Origin: Closterium sp. NIES-65
Lineage: Eukaryota; Streptophyta; Zygnematophyceae; Desmidiales; Closteriaceae
Assembly: GCA_948144175.1 (NCBI GenBank)
Contig: CANXME010002051.1
Span: forward strand, 248,001-312,000
DNA length: 64,000 bases
Reading direction: 5' to 3'
In this document: positions 19,337-29,410 of the stretch, piece after piece
Numbering within the stretch: position 1 is the first letter of the stretch
How the letters are laid out: each line of letters opens with the position of its first letter
The notes under the pieces: generated by a model
Database searches by the model: none
What the model saw: the letters and a program-made list of their open reading frames with translations, nothing else
What the model was told of the DNA's origin: nothing
Program-made: the position numbers and the translations under genes

Positions 19337-20101
19337 CTACAAGCCAAGGTAGCTGCGCAGTTCACCCAGGTCTGTGCACGTGTGTCTCTTCTGCAGCTCG
19401 GACTTCACGTAGGCGAGTCCAGCAGTGTCAGCTGTGGCAAAGACCAAGTCGTTGACGTACACGAGGATGTAGAGCGGCGGCAAAGAGGTGTCGGTGTGCA
19501 GAAACAGCGACGGGTCGGCAGTAGAAGGAGCAAACCCAAGAGCCACAAGCGTAGTCCTCAGTGTGTCGTGCCACTCACGTGGCGCCTGGTGGAGACGGTA
19601 GACTGGACGCCGGAGACTCCACTGGGTACCAGGAGGAAACGACCCAGTGAAGCCTGGTGGGCGGCGCAGCCAGATCTCCTCGTGCAGGCTGCCCTGCAAG
19701 AAAGCTGTGCTGAAGTCGAGAGAGTGCAGCTCGTAGTCACGGTGAGCAGCTATGTGCAGCAGTACCCGAAGAGTGGTCATCTTCGGGGTGGGAGAGAAGG
19801 TCTGAAAGTAGTCAACTCCCTGCCACTGACTGAAGCCACGAGCCACGTACCGTGCCTTGAAGAGAGGCGGAGAGCCCGGCGGCCGCTTCACACTGAAGAT
19901 CCACATGCCACTGACGATGTTCGCCAAAGGCGGGGGAACCTCGTCAACGTAGGTGCCTGTGGACTTCCAGGAAGCCATCTCTGTGTCCATAGCTGTCAGC
20001 CACTTAGAGGAGTAGGGACCCTCTATCGCCTCCGCGTAGGAGCGCGGAGTCGGGATGTCAAGTGCATCCGGGTCTCCCTCAGGGGTAAGTAGTACGGACA
20101 C
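19337..20101 (-). CDS. Copia J reverse transcriptase
   Basis: 254 codons from SVLLTPEGDPDALDIPTPRS through RT: EMASWKSTGTYVDEVPPP, FKARYVARGFSQWQGVDYFQ, LDFSTAFLQGSLHEEIWLRR. The usual copia catalytic YVDD reads YVNDLVFA in this copy and in L. Confidence 0.85.
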   Translation of the reverse strand: MSVLLTPEGDPDALDIPTPRSYAEAIEGPYSSKWLTAMDTEMASWKSTGTYVDEVPPPLANIVSGMWIFSVKRPPGSPPLFKARYVARGFSQWQGVDYFQTFSPTPKMTTLRVLLHIAAHRDYELHSLDFSTAFLQGSLHEEIWLRRPPGFTGSFPPGTQWSLRRPVYRLHQAPREWHDTLRTTLVALGFAPSTADPSLFLHTDTSLPPLYILVYVNDLVFATADTAGLAYVKSELQKRHTCTDLGELRSYLGL

Positions 20102-20276
20102 GGGATGAGGTGAAGCAGCTGCCAGACACTGGAACTCCTCCTACCTGTCCTCAAGGACGTCCGTGCCAAGGCACACTCACCCCCGACGGACTGAGGACAG
20201 ACAGACTCAGACTCAGCGACAAGACTAGCAGCGTAGTCTAGGCGACAGCGAGCAGCAAAGTCGACGAGCTCAGCAA

Positions 20277-23042
20277 CTAGGGTAGATGCTGTAGTGGACT
20301 CGAAAGAAGGGCCAGTGACGACAGTAGCCAGGAGACGCATGACGGTAGGACTGGAAGCATGAAGAGAGTCCGACTCTGGGTCGGGAAGAGCAGGAAGAGA
20401 GGACTCAGGAGGAGAAGGCAAAGGGGCACGCAGAGGAGCAGTGGACGGACGCAGAGACATCCTGTGCGTGGGACAGGAGGAGGACGCTGACGCGAACTGC
20501 GACCACTAGCGCGAGCAGCACGGACAGGCGACGTAGGGCAAGACACAGGCTCACGACGCTCAGGAAGACCTCCAGTAGGACTTGTGTAGGGGGAAGGAGC
20601 AGGCATAGGGGAGGTAGGCTGCAACTGTAACTGTGACAGGACAGGCTGTGGACACTCTAAGGGAGGAGGAGGACCAGTAGAAGGCGGAAGACCAAGAACG
20701 TGCTGCAGGAGTGGAAGGAAGTACGGTCGAGGCCGCGTGGCGACGCCAGACACAGCATTGACAGCACCAGTACCCCCATTAGGAGCACCCGCTCCAGCAG
20801 CACCTCCAGCAGCTCTCGAACCTCCTGCAGCACCAGGAGTACCCCTAGCAGGACCGCCAGCGGTAGTCTCAGCGCCAACACCCTCAGCAGCTCCAGTCGA
20901 ACCCGCAGGCCCAGCAGCTCCAGTACTTCCAGTACGAGCACCTCCGGGACCCACGACAGCAGCACCCTCAGTAGCCGAAGAACCTCTAGCACTAGCAGCA
21001 CGGCTCCAGCGCCGGGCAAACCACTCGCGCAGCTCCTGTGGAGAGAGTGGCTCCCGACAAGACCAAGCATCCAGAGAATCTCCAGGCGGAGCACCTCCAA
21101 GCTCAGCACCCCCAGGTACAGCACCCCCAGGCGTAGCACCCCCAGGCTCAGCACCCCCAGGATCAGCACCCCCAGGCGTAGCACCCCCAGGCTCAGCACC
21201 CCCAGGCCTAGCACCCCCAGGCTCAGCACCCCCAGAGTTAGCACCCCCAAGCTCAGCACCCCCAGGCCCAGCACCCCCAGGCTCAGCACCCCCATAGTCA
21301 GCACCCCAAGGCTCAGCACCCCCATAGTCAGCACCCCCAGGCTCAGCACCAGAGTCACCAGTGACCTCGACAGGCTCGACTGCGTCTACCTGGGACACAC
21401 CTGAAGGGGACGGACCCTGAGGGGGGAGGGGGTCTACCGAAGGGGGACCTAGTACAAGGAAGAGCGGCGGCGGGGGGAGGGACGGGGTGCGGTAGGGGAA
21501 GAGGCGGTAGTAGGGGACTGACTCGTCAATCGTGACGTCCTGGGAGGATAGAACACGGCGAGAGGTGGGGTGGTAGAACTGCCACCCAGGCGCGTCAGGG
21601 GGGAACCCCAGGAAGATGCAAGGAGCAGCACAAGGGGACAGCTTGTGCGCAGACAAGTCGCGGACAAACGCCTGAGATCCCCAGACCCGGAACGCCGACG
21701 CATCGCCAACCTTCCCCGTCCACAGCAAGGCTGGGGAGGTCTCCGGCCTGGAGACTCTGGGGTGTAGGTTGATCTGATGCGCCGCGTACCTCACCGCAAA
21801 CGGCCACAGAAAATGGGGAGCAACCGCATGCATCATAGACGTACGAGCGACGTCCATGACCATGCCAATGCGACGCTCAGCAATCCCATTTTGCTGCGGG
21901 GAGTTCGGAAGCGTGAAGGTCTGACGGATGCCTCGTGCGCGACAGTAGGCTCTCAGAAGTCCGGAGGAAAACTCTCCGCCTCTGTCCGAGTGCAGACGCA
22001 GAACAGGAAGGTCCGAGCCAAAGCCTTGCCTGAGCTGAAGACGAGCTGCGCGGATCCAGGGGAAGACTGCGGTGTAACGCGAGTAGTCGTCAACAACGAG
22101 CAGGAAGTAGCGCTCGTGACCCTCTCCACGGACGCGGGCTGGGCCCCACACGTCCATGTGAAGCGTCTGCAATGGGGCCTCTGTCAGAGGAAACAAGGAG
22201 GAGTGAGGGGCAGCACGCTGGCGCCCCTCGACACAGGGGACACAGGTAGGGCCAGGGCCTTGAGGAAGGGGAGGGAGGGACCGGGGGAGACCAGAAACTA
22301 GAAGACGGGAGGCCATGCCTCTAAGCCGAAGCAGAGAGGGGTGACCAGGGCGGTGGTGCCAGAGGAGAGTCTCGTGAGACAGGAGACGACACGAACAGGG
22401 GGCAGACTCAGGACCAGACCTGGACGCTGCAGAAAACACCTGACCCGACGCAGCTACCCTACCAGACTTAGCAACTGGAGGAGACGCAGTGGTCAGTGTG
22501 TACAGGCTCGACCCCGGCTGACGGGTGAACGTAAACAGGTGTCGGCTTGTGCTAGCCTCTGTGCAGTGCGTCACCCGCTGACGGGCAGGAGTGAACAAGT
22601 AGACTCCCCCATCCTGTAGGTCAGCACCACTCACCAGGTTCGTAGAGAACGAGGGGAGGTAGAGACCACACAGGGTGCCAGAGGGAGCCGCTGGACACGG
22701 GAGGACTGTGGAGAAGTGAGACAGGACAGGACCCCCAGAGGGGTCAGCCAGAGACACCGCAACCGGCCGACTAAGCGGCGTGAGTGTGGTGCGGTCCCGA
22801 AAGAAGGAGCGAGAAGCCCCAGAGTCAAGGGTGAAGGTGAGGGAGGCCGAAGCCGGCGCAGTACCTGAGAGCGTAGACTCACCAGTACCTGAGGACGCAG
22901 ACGCACTAGCACCTAGAGCAGCAGCGTCGCAAGCACCTAGGGCAGCCGCCTCACCAGTTCCTAGAGCAGCAGTCTCAATGCCCGGATCGGGCGGAAAACA
23001 CCGGTAACAGTCACCCTCATCACTAATAGACACAGCATACAT
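20277..23042 (-). CDS. Copia J protease, integrase and linker
   Basis: 921 codons. Protease: TFTLDSGASRSFFRDRTTLT (residues ~70-95). Integrase zinc domain: LLWHHRPGHPSLLRL...CVPCVEGRQ. Integrase core: HMDVWGPARVRG, LRLHSDRGGEFSS, NSPQQNGIAERRIGM, giving all three DDE residues. Then the copia integrase C-terminus (FRVWGSQAFVRDLS), the GGAEP pentapeptide array, and a Pro/Ser-rich linker toward RT. Confidence 0.9.
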   Translation of the reverse strand: MYAVSISDEGDCYRCFPPDPGIETAALGTGEAAALGACDAAALGASASASSGTGESTLSGTAPASASLTFTLDSGASRSFFRDRTTLTPLSRPVAVSLADPSGGPVLSHFSTVLPCPAAPSGTLCGLYLPSFSTNLVSGADLQDGGVYLFTPARQRVTHCTEASTSRHLFTFTRQPGSSLYTLTTASPPVAKSGRVAASGQVFSAASRSGPESAPCSCRLLSHETLLWHHRPGHPSLLRLRGMASRLLVSGLPRSLPPLPQGPGPTCVPCVEGRQRAAPHSSLFPLTEAPLQTLHMDVWGPARVRGEGHERYFLLVVDDYSRYTAVFPWIRAARLQLRQGFGSDLPVLRLHSDRGGEFSSGLLRAYCRARGIRQTFTLPNSPQQNGIAERRIGMVMDVARTSMMHAVAPHFLWPFAVRYAAHQINLHPRVSRPETSPALLWTGKVGDASAFRVWGSQAFVRDLSAHKLSPCAAPCIFLGFPPDAPGWQFYHPTSRRVLSSQDVTIDESVPYYRLFPYRTPSLPPPPLFLVLGPPSVDPLPPQGPSPSGVSQVDAVEPVEVTGDSGAEPGGADYGGAEPWGADYGGAEPGGAGPGGAELGGANSGGAEPGGARPGGAEPGGATPGGADPGGAEPGGATPGGAVPGGAELGGAPPGDSLDAWSCREPLSPQELREWFARRWSRAASARGSSATEGAAVVGPGGARTGSTGAAGPAGSTGAAEGVGAETTAGGPARGTPGAAGGSRAAGGAAGAGAPNGGTGAVNAVSGVATRPRPYFLPLLQHVLGLPPSTGPPPPLECPQPVLSQLQLQPTSPMPAPSPYTSPTGGLPERREPVSCPTSPVRAARASGRSSRQRPPPVPRTGCLCVRPLLLCVPLCLLLLSPLFLLFPTQSRTLFMLPVLPSCVSWLLSSLALLSSPLQHLP
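21105..21350 (-). repeat. Pentapeptide (GGAEP) coding minisatellite in copia J
   Basis: About sixteen 15-bp units (plus strand gcacccccaggctca) encoding Gly-Gly-Ala-Glu-Pro with variants (GGADP, GGATP, GGANS). Equivalent arrays sit at 43170-43400 in L and from 63720 to the end of the window in E. Confidence 0.9.
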
Positions 23043-23318
23043 GGCAGAAAGAATAGCATCAAAGTCAAGATCATAGATGGCAACTCCCGCCCTAGACAGC
23101 TCGCCCCAGCAAGGGATCTCTGTGGCCTCAGGGAACTGGCGACGCCATGCGTCCGTCAGGCGACCAAAGCAGCGCTGGGTGGGGTGCGCACCCCCACACT
23201 GCTCACGCGCACGGTCGCCGGTGCGCAGGACGTAGGTGCACTGACCAAAACCCCCACCCCGCTGGCGTGTAGTGTACCACTCACGGAGCTGCTGAGGGGA
23301 CAGGGTCTCACGACCGCG

Positions 23319-23909
23319 CTACTGCTGCTGGCGCGGACCACCACCGGAGCCACTCCTCTGCGTAGACCCGCGACCAGCTCCACCGCCACCTCCGCCGCCT
23401 CCGCCGCCTCCGCCACCACCGCCGCCTCCGCTACCACCGCCTCCTCCGCTCCCTCCGCCACTGCCGCCGCCTCTGCCCCCACTGCTGCCACTGGTACCCC
23501 CACCTCCTCCACCACTCCCACCACCACTCCCGCTCCCTCCGCCGCCTCCACCACCACCTCCACCGCCCCCGCCAGCTCCTCCAGCGCCCTTACCCCCCTT
23601 GCCCTTGCCTGAGCGGCGCTTCCCCGAAGGGGCAGACGCAGCACCGACCGAGTCAAAACCAACGAGGTCAGCCGCAGCAGCAGAAGCAACAGAGGGCAAG
23701 AGGGGGGAGGGAGAACACCCCTCGAAGACAGGGGTGCGGGGGTCACCACGAGAGGCTCCTACAGCGACTATGCTCTTCTCCGCCGCTAGGACGGCCTTCT
23801 CAAGGAGGTCAATGGTGAGAGTGGTGGGGCACACTGCTAGGAAGTGGTCCCTGACTACCTTAAGGGAGTCAGGGAGGCGAGTGACTAAGAAGTAGAGGGT
23901 GATGTACAT
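23319..23909 (-). CDS. Copia J gag middle part with Gly-rich tract
   Basis: 196 codons: MYITLYFLVTRLPDSLKVVR and LLEKAVLAAEKSIVAVGASR (gag core), then a basic patch (GKRRSGKGKGGKG) and ~90 residues that are mostly Gly with some Ser, ending before the LREWY and zinc-binding segment at about 23160-23290. A Gly-rich RNA-binding-like tail is unusual for copia gag but is shared by L. Confidence 0.75.
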   Translation of the reverse strand: MYITLYFLVTRLPDSLKVVRDHFLAVCPTTLTIDLLEKAVLAAEKSIVAVGASRGDPRTPVFEGCSPSPLLPSVASAAAADLVGFDSVGAASAPSGKRRSGKGKGGKGAGGAGGGGGGGGGGGGGSGSGGGSGGGGGGTSGSSGGRGGGSGGGSGGGGGSGGGGGGGGGGGGGGGGGAGRGSTQRSGSGGGPRQQQ

Positions 23910-24057
23910 GGGGGGGGGGGGGGGGGGTTCTTGGCACAGAAGTCAGCAGGAAGTGCAGCGCGGTAGCGAGCGTCACTAGTGCAGAGGTGCGTAATGAGGT
24001 CAGCTACTGTGGGAAAGGCAGCAAGGTCAGGGAAGAGGTACGGCAGCATGAGACGGC

Positions 24058-24390
24058 TCAGTGCAGCAGTGGCAGGGGAGGAGTAGCGTGCAACGACAGC
24101 GTCGTACAAGGTCTGAGCACTCTTGTACTGACTAAAGTGCGCACGCTCGGAGGTAAGGAGGTGGCGACGCACAGCAAGACGTGCAGCAGCGTCGCGCGTG
24201 GCCCACTGGGAGCGAACAGTGGCGTCAGCATCAGCAGCAGGGGCAGGGGAAGCGCCAAATGTGAGGTCAAAGAGAGAGAGGCTGTCTGCCCTATCGCACT
24301 GTAAGAACAGCTGCAGGTCATCTACCTAGACCTCGAAGTCAATGGCCCGACCCTCAGCGTCAAAAGCAAGGACAATAGGGGTAGCCATGA
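24058..24390 (-). pseudogene. Copia J gag N-terminal part
   Basis: Minus text begins near 24388 (MATPIVLAFDAEGRAID) and continues with the gag core seen in A and L (SQWATRDAAARLAVRRHLL). The start is chosen by homology with MATPSVL in A and L. Confidence 0.65.
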
Positions 24391-24429
24391 CCACAGTAGA
24401 ATAGCAGTGCAGACAGTAGGGTGAGGGCA

Positions 24430-25558
24430 GTGCAGTGAAAGAGGCGATGTGCTCACCGGACGGGGCAGCTCGGGCGGCTCGGCAGCAGGGCGGCTCGGCT
24501 GCTGGGTGGCTCGGCTGCCTGGCGGCTCAGCAGCTCGGCGGTAGTGCGGCTCGGCGGCTGGGCGGCTCGGGTGGAGTGCGGCTCGGCTGCCCGGCGGCTC
24601 GACTGTACGGCGGCTCGGCTGCTGGGCGGCTCGGCTGCAGGGCGGCTCGGCTGCTCGGCTGTTGGGCGGCTCGGCGGCCGGCTGTCCGGCTGCTCGGTTG
24701 CCCGGGCGGCTCGGCGGTGCTGCTGTAGGGCGGCGCGGCGGTCGGCTGCTCGGCTGGGTGGGTCGGGTCGGGCAGCTCGGGTGGTGGGCGGCGCTGCAGC
24801 AGGTGACGGGGCCGCAGATGAGAGCGGCGGAGCCACCAGTGAGAGCGGCGGGGCCACAGGTAAGAGCGGCGGGCCCGCAGAAGAGGGCGGCGGGGCCGCA
24901 GGTGAAATCGGCGGGGCCGCAGGTGAGAGCGGCGGGGCCGGCAGTTGATGGCGGCGTGGCCGCAGCAGAGGGCGGCGAGGCCGCAGCTGAGAGCGGCGGG
25001 GCCGCAGTAGTTGAGGGCGGCGGGGCCACAGGTGAGAGCAGCGGGGCCGCCGCAAAGGGCGGCGGGGCCAGCAGTTGAGGGCGGCGCGGCCGCAGCAGAG
25101 GGCGGCGGGGCCGCAGCAGAGGGCGGCGGGGCCGCAGTTGAGGGTGGCGGAGCCGCAGCAGAGGGCGGCGGGGCCGTAGCTGAGAGCGGCGGGGCCGCAG
25201 TAGTTGAGGGCGGCGTGGCCGCAGTTGAGAGCGGCGGGGCCGCAGTAGTTGAGGGCGGCGGGGCCGCAGTTGAGAGCGGCGGGCCGCAGTTGAGGGCGGC
25301 GGGGCCGTGTAGCGAGACGGCGGGGCAGTGAGAAGGGCGGCGACGGGCTGCTGCTTGGGCGGCGACGTGGCCGCTGGTGAAAGGGCGGCGTGACGCGGCC
25401 GTTAGGGCTGCGCGACGCGACCGTAAGGGCGGCGCGACGGGCCGCTAAGGGCGACACGACGGGCCGCTAAGGGGACGCGACGGGGCCGCTAAGAAGGGCA
25501 CGACCCTAGGTGCGCTTCGGGCAGGAAAAAAAAAAGGGATCGGTGGGCCCTAGGAACA
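24430..25558 (-). repeat. GC-rich repeat leader associated with LTR K
   Basis: Plus-strand arrays: cggctcggc units at 24470-24780 and ggcggcggggccgcag followed by cagaggg/ttgaggg units (period ~21-27 bp) at 24800-25320. A CCGGTGAGCAC (minus) splice-donor-like site lies at about 24450-24460, close to gag. The open frames are low-complexity. Confidence 0.75.
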
Positions 25559-25587
25559 GTTCCCACGAGGGAACCTGCTCGATACCA

Positions 25588-25718
25588 TGAGAAAATGTGA
25601 ACGAGGATGAATGAACTATGAATGAACTGAGTACAAATACTCACCCTAATTGGGTTGTACCCCTTATCGGCTACCCCACTATAGCCTACACAATAAGTAC
25701 AAGCTATATGTTCTGACA
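25588..25718 (-). repeat. Lone LTR of element K inside J
   Basis: 131 bp, TG...CA, more like the LTR of E (60164-60293) than of J. A primer site (TGGTATCGAGCAGG, 25574-25587) and the post-primer hairpin (25559-25574) lie on its left, so it acts as a 5' LTR on the minus strand. No second K LTR and no target duplication partner are visible. Confidence 0.8.
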
Positions 25719-26658
25719 AGAGGTGCTGCTCTTACCGGGCAGGCGAGAAGGACCAAGGCGGCTCGGGCGGCTCGGCTGCTCGGCGGCTCGGCAGCAACAG
25801 CAGCTCGGCAGCTTGGCGGCTCGGGCGGTTCGGGCGGCTCGGCTGCTCGGCGGCTCGGCAGCAACAGCAACTCGGCGGCTCGGCGACTCGGCGGCTCGGC
25901 GGCAACGGCGGCTCGGGCGACTGGGCGACAACGGCGGGTCGGGCGGCTCGGCTGCTGCAGGGACAGCGGCAGCTGCTGCTCAAGGGACGTTAGCGGCCTC
26001 TGCTGCAGGGACGGCAGCAGCCGCTCGTGCAGGGTCGGCGGTGGCGGCCGCTGCTGCAGGGACGGCGGCGGCCGCTGCTGAAGGGAGGGCTGGGCCGCAG
26101 GGTCGCGAGGGTAGGGCGACGGGGCCAGAAAGGGGCGGCGCCGGGGCCGGTAAGAGCGGCGCCGGGGTCGCGAGGGTGGCGCGAAGAGGCTGCGAGGGCG
26201 GCTCGAAGAGGCCGCTAGGGAGGCGCGAAGGGGCCGCGAAAGCGGCGCGAAGGGGCCACGAGGGCGATGCAAAGGGGCCGCGAGGGCGGCGCGAAGGTGG
26301 GGGCCGCGAGGGCGGTGCGAAGGGGCCGTAAGGGCGGCGTGACGGGGCCGCGAGGGCGGCGCGACGCGACAGGGCCGTACGGGCGGCGCGACGAGGCCGC
26401 TAGGGCAGCGCGACGGGGCCGCGAGGGCGGCGCGACGCGACGGGGCCGGGAAGGCGGCGCGACGGGGCCGTAAGGGCAGCGCGACGGGGCCGCAAGGGCG
26501 GCGCGACGCGACGGGGCCGCAAATGCGGCGCGACGGGGCCGTAAGGGCGGCGCGACGGGGCCACTAGGGGCCGTGAGAGGGGAGCGCAACTTGGGCAGAG
26601 GCTGAGGGCGCTCCGGGCAGGAAAAAAAAAAAAAAGGAAATGGTGGGCCCTAGGAACA
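25719..26658 (-). repeat. GC-rich repeat leader of copia J
   Basis: cggctcggcagcaacagcag units at 25755-25930 and ggcgcgacggggccgcgag units (period ~18-24 bp) at 26090-26580. A GGTAAGAG (minus) donor-like site is at about 25730-25740. No genes. Confidence 0.75.
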
Positions 26659-26688
26659 GTTCCCACGAGGGAACCTGCTCGATACCAT

Positions 26689-26814
26689 GTTGAAGTGAAC
26701 AAGAATGATTGCATTGAGCAGCATGAGGAGTACAAGTACCAAACCCTCAAGTATTGTACCCCATATAAGCTACCCCACTATAGCCTACACAGACTATAGT
26801 ATATGAGTTTGACA
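26689..26814 (-). repeat. 5' LTR of copia J
   Basis: 126 bp; primer site TGGTATCGAGCAGG immediately inside (26675-26688); target duplication ttcaa outside (26815-26819). Confidence 0.9.
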
Positions 26815-27238
26815 TTCAACTGCAGGTAAATCTTGTCGATGTTGTAAGCTTGGAGTTGATTGTTGTTTGCGACAGTAATTTCGCACGGTCGTTGCATGTG
26901 CTTGGAGTTACTCATGAATGTCGGTGATACCACCATGTGTTGTCTGCAGCAGCTATCAAGATACCACGTGTTGAAGTGGTCGCGTCTTCGTCGCGCGACA
27001 ATGGCAATCTTAGGAGTGAGGATGCGGTCGACGTAAATACAGTAAGGCGAGATATCATTTTCATGCCTTGCAGGAAAGCTGGGGGGAGACTCCGGCGTGC
27101 TCGGAGGTAGCTCGAAATCAGGTGGGATATTGGTCGGCTTGTCGATCCAGGGACTGAGTGTAGGGTCGTTGTTTGGGCTTTGTGTGACTGGGTGGATTGG
27201 TGCGATTGGCGGAAATTCAATTTCGTCGTAGTAGCGAA
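26815..27238 (-). mobile_element. Copia I, protease fragment
   Basis: Minus-strand text with the copia protease signature WYLDSCCRQHMV followed by FMSNSKHMQRPCEITVANNN. It lies between insertions J and M, and both flanking target duplications (ttcaa, gcgaa) belong to it. Fossil. Confidence 0.7.
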
Positions 27239-27479
27239 TGTGAGAATGAACGAGAATGGCTAGAGTGTAGTAAGCTTAGGAGCCATGGTAGTTTAGGAGT
27301 GAGTTAGGTGATCGAGTTCGAGTTTGAGGAAAAGTGTCGAGAGGAATGGGGTTTCACTAATGAGAATGGCAAGTACAAATAGGTTAACAGCAACATAAGG
27401 AGGTGCACCACCAAACATGATGCAATATCTACACTACAACTCCAAACGATTATATAAAATATGTAAACATATTTTGACA
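27239..27479 (-). repeat. 3' LTR of element M
   Basis: 241 bp, TG...CA, near-identical to 28171-28411. GCCCCCAT (plus) follows at 27482, a PPT-like purine tract in element sense. Confidence 0.9.
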
Positions 27480-28155
27480 CGCCCCCATAATTGATTGCAG
27501 GAGTAAGTGTAAAACGCACTGGGGGGGGGCCGAGCGTCGCAGCCGCAACGGGTGACGGGAAAAAGAGGGGGGGGCGGTGCACGTGCCCCCAGTGCGCCGC
27601 GACAGGCGACGGAGCATGGCCGGGGCGGGGCCGGGGCAGGGTCGAGGCAGGGTCGGTGCATAGCAGGGGGAGGGTCGCGATGGGGCCGCGACAGGGTCAG
27701 GGCAGGGCCGGGGTCGGGGCAGGTCCGGGACGGGGCCGCGACAGGGTCGGGGCAGGGCCGCGCCGAGGGGCCGCGATAGGGTCAGGGCAGGGCCAGGGTC
27801 GGGGCAGGTCCGGGACGGGGCCGCGACAGGGTCGGGGCAGGGCCGAAAGGGGCAGCGACGGGGCCGCAAGGGGCGGCGACGGGGCCGATAGGGGCGGCGA
27901 CGGGGCCGCAAGGGGCGGCGACGGGGCCGATAGGGGCGGCGACGGGGCCGCCAAGGGGCCGCGAGGGGCAGGAAAGGTTGGCGAAGGGGCCGATAGGGGC
28001 GGCGACGGGGCCGCGAAGGGGTCGCGAAGGGCCTGGAAGGGCGGCGACGGGGCCGCGAAGGGGGCCGCGAGGGGCCATTGAGGGTCTCGCGAGGGGCACG
28101 CCACGGGGCGTGCAGTACACAGAGTAGCAGCGGAAGCAATAGGCAAGGAACGTTG
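27480..28155 (-). repeat. GC-rich internal array of element M
   Basis: Units of ggggcagggccggggtcggg (27620-27850) and ggcgacggggccgcaaggggc / ggcgacggggccgatagggg (27850-28070). The apparent long open frames on both strands are repeats of Gly/Arg/Pro and are not genes. Confidence 0.8.
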
Positions 28156-28170
28156 GTAGCTCTGATAGCA

Positions 28171-28411
28171 TGTGAGAATGAACGAGAATGGCTAGAGTGT
28201 AGTAGGCTTAGGAGCCATGGTAGTTTAGGAGTGAGTTAGGTGATCGAGTTCGAGTTTGAGGAAAAGTGTCGAGAGGAATGGGGTTTCACTAATGAGAATG
28301 GCAAGTACAAATAGGTAAACAGCAACATAAGGAGGTGCACCACCAAACATGATGCAATATCTACACTACAACTGCAAACGATTATATAAAATATGTAAAC
28401 ATATTTTGACA
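28171..28411 (-). repeat. 5' LTR of element M
   Basis: 241 bp; primer site directly left; gcgaa target duplication directly right. Confidence 0.9.
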
Positions 28412-29107
28412 GCGAAAGGCTCTACGACACACCATGGAGCTCAAGACTTATTCTTTTCCCTTGTCCTTGGATGAGATGCGTGTAGGAGTTTGCAAAGTGC
28501 TTGCGACGGAGGGTGGCGACAACGTCTCTGTCGAGTGCTGAGGTTGCTGAGGGTTGTTGACCATGTGAGTTGTTGCCGCATCTTTCGTTAGCAGCTTTGC
28601 GCTTGTAGCATCGGTCCATGGTGTGACCTGGTTTCTTGCAGTATTTGCAAAAGACATTGATCCAGGGAAGAACACTCATTTTCCCCGCTTGATGTTCTTC
28701 TCATTGTACAGATCGATCTCTTTCTGCTCGGAGAGGAGTGTGGCGCAAAAAACGGACTCGGGGATGGTTGCTCGAGCGCGGAGCAATGAGCGGCATTGAT
28801 GCCAGTTGGGTGCTAGTCTGGAGAGGACCATCGAGACGAACGTGTCGTTAGGGATGGTTCCGCCTCACTTCTTGATGTGGTCGCGCATATTGTGGCACCG
28901 ATTGATATACGGTCTCTCCCCTCGATGCATTTTGACTGATGTCAGTTGATTGAGCAGGCGCCTCATGGTAACCGAATCTGTTGCCATGTATGAATTGGGC
29001 AGGTGCTCCCAAGACACTTGCGGAGGTGCCCACTCCGATTTGTAGAGCGGATGCCAAGCTGCTCGACGAGGGAGAGATTTCGGAGAAGAGCAGTGTATAC
29101 GAGAAGG
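28412..29107 (-). mobile_element. Copia I, gag fragment with zinc knuckle
   Basis: Minus-strand gag of element I between insertions M and N. The segment 28422-28679 carries the C-X2-C-X4-H-X4-C knuckle CKYCKKPGHTMDRC, and the part to its right reads as gag helices. It abuts the gaagg target duplication of N (29103-29107 / 34879-34883). Confidence 0.75.
28422..28679 (-). CDS. Copia I gag zinc-knuckle segment
   Basis: 85 codons, MSVLPWINVFCKYCKKPGHT and onward; the knuckle lies at residues 11-24, followed by a basic, Gln/Ser-rich tail. RNA binding is inferred from the family. Confidence 0.65.
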   Translation of the reverse strand: MSVLPWINVFCKYCKKPGHTMDRCYKRKAANERCGNNSHGQQPSATSALDRDVVATLRRKHFANSYTHLIQGQGKRISLELHGVS

Positions 29108-29403
29108 TGTTAGAATGGACTAAGCTACTAGCGGAAGCTTTAGTGGTCTTAGAACTTCCTCCTAAAGCCTAGGAACCTTAGGAGCCCACTTGGGCATGAA
29201 CCATGCTAAAACCAAAGTGGTTTCCAAGAAGTGAAGTTCCAACTAGAAAGAACCCTAACCTATAGGGTTTGGGAGGTGGTCCACTCTATAGAGTGTACAC
29301 CACAAGTTCTCCCAACCCAACCAGTGTATTCTACACTACTATAGTGTAGATGTATCACTACATATGTTTATTGGAGCAACCCGAATTAACCTTAATTCCA
29401 ACA
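29108..29403 (-). repeat. 3' LTR of copia N
   Basis: 296 bp, TGTTAG...CCAACA, matched by 34583-34878. A C-run on the plus strand (29404-29410) is the PPT in element sense. Confidence 0.9.
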
Positions 29404-29410
29404 CCCCCCC

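Larger units (their letters stand above)
18141..26814 (-). mobile_element. Copia element J (composite with K)
   Basis: Minus-strand copia, 8.7 kb, with 126-bp LTRs at 18141-18266 and 26689-26814 and target duplications ttcaa. Parts in element sense: primer site (26675-26688), GC leader, an extra LTR of related element K (25588-25718) with its own primer site, a second GC leader, gag, protease, integrase, linker, RT, RNase H, PPT hairpin. Because only one K LTR exists, J and K appear recombined. The outer LTRs differ at about 5 of 126 positions. Broken, with several interruptions. Confidence 0.85.
27239..28411 (-). mobile_element. Non-autonomous TRIM-like element M
   Basis: 1,173 bp with 241-bp LTRs (27239-27479, 28171-28411) and target duplications gcgaa (27234-27238, 28412-28416). 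Primer site TGCTATCAGAGC (minus, ending 28170). The ~690-bp interior is a GC-rich repeat array with no coding capacity. LTRs differ at about 3 of 241 positions, so it is recent. It looks whole for a non-coding LTR element and depends on another element for proteins. Confidence 0.85.

Noticed and set aside
21105-21350. CRISPR-like regular repeats
   Set aside because: Units are contiguous, phased 15-bp coding repeats without spacers, in a eukaryotic retroelement.
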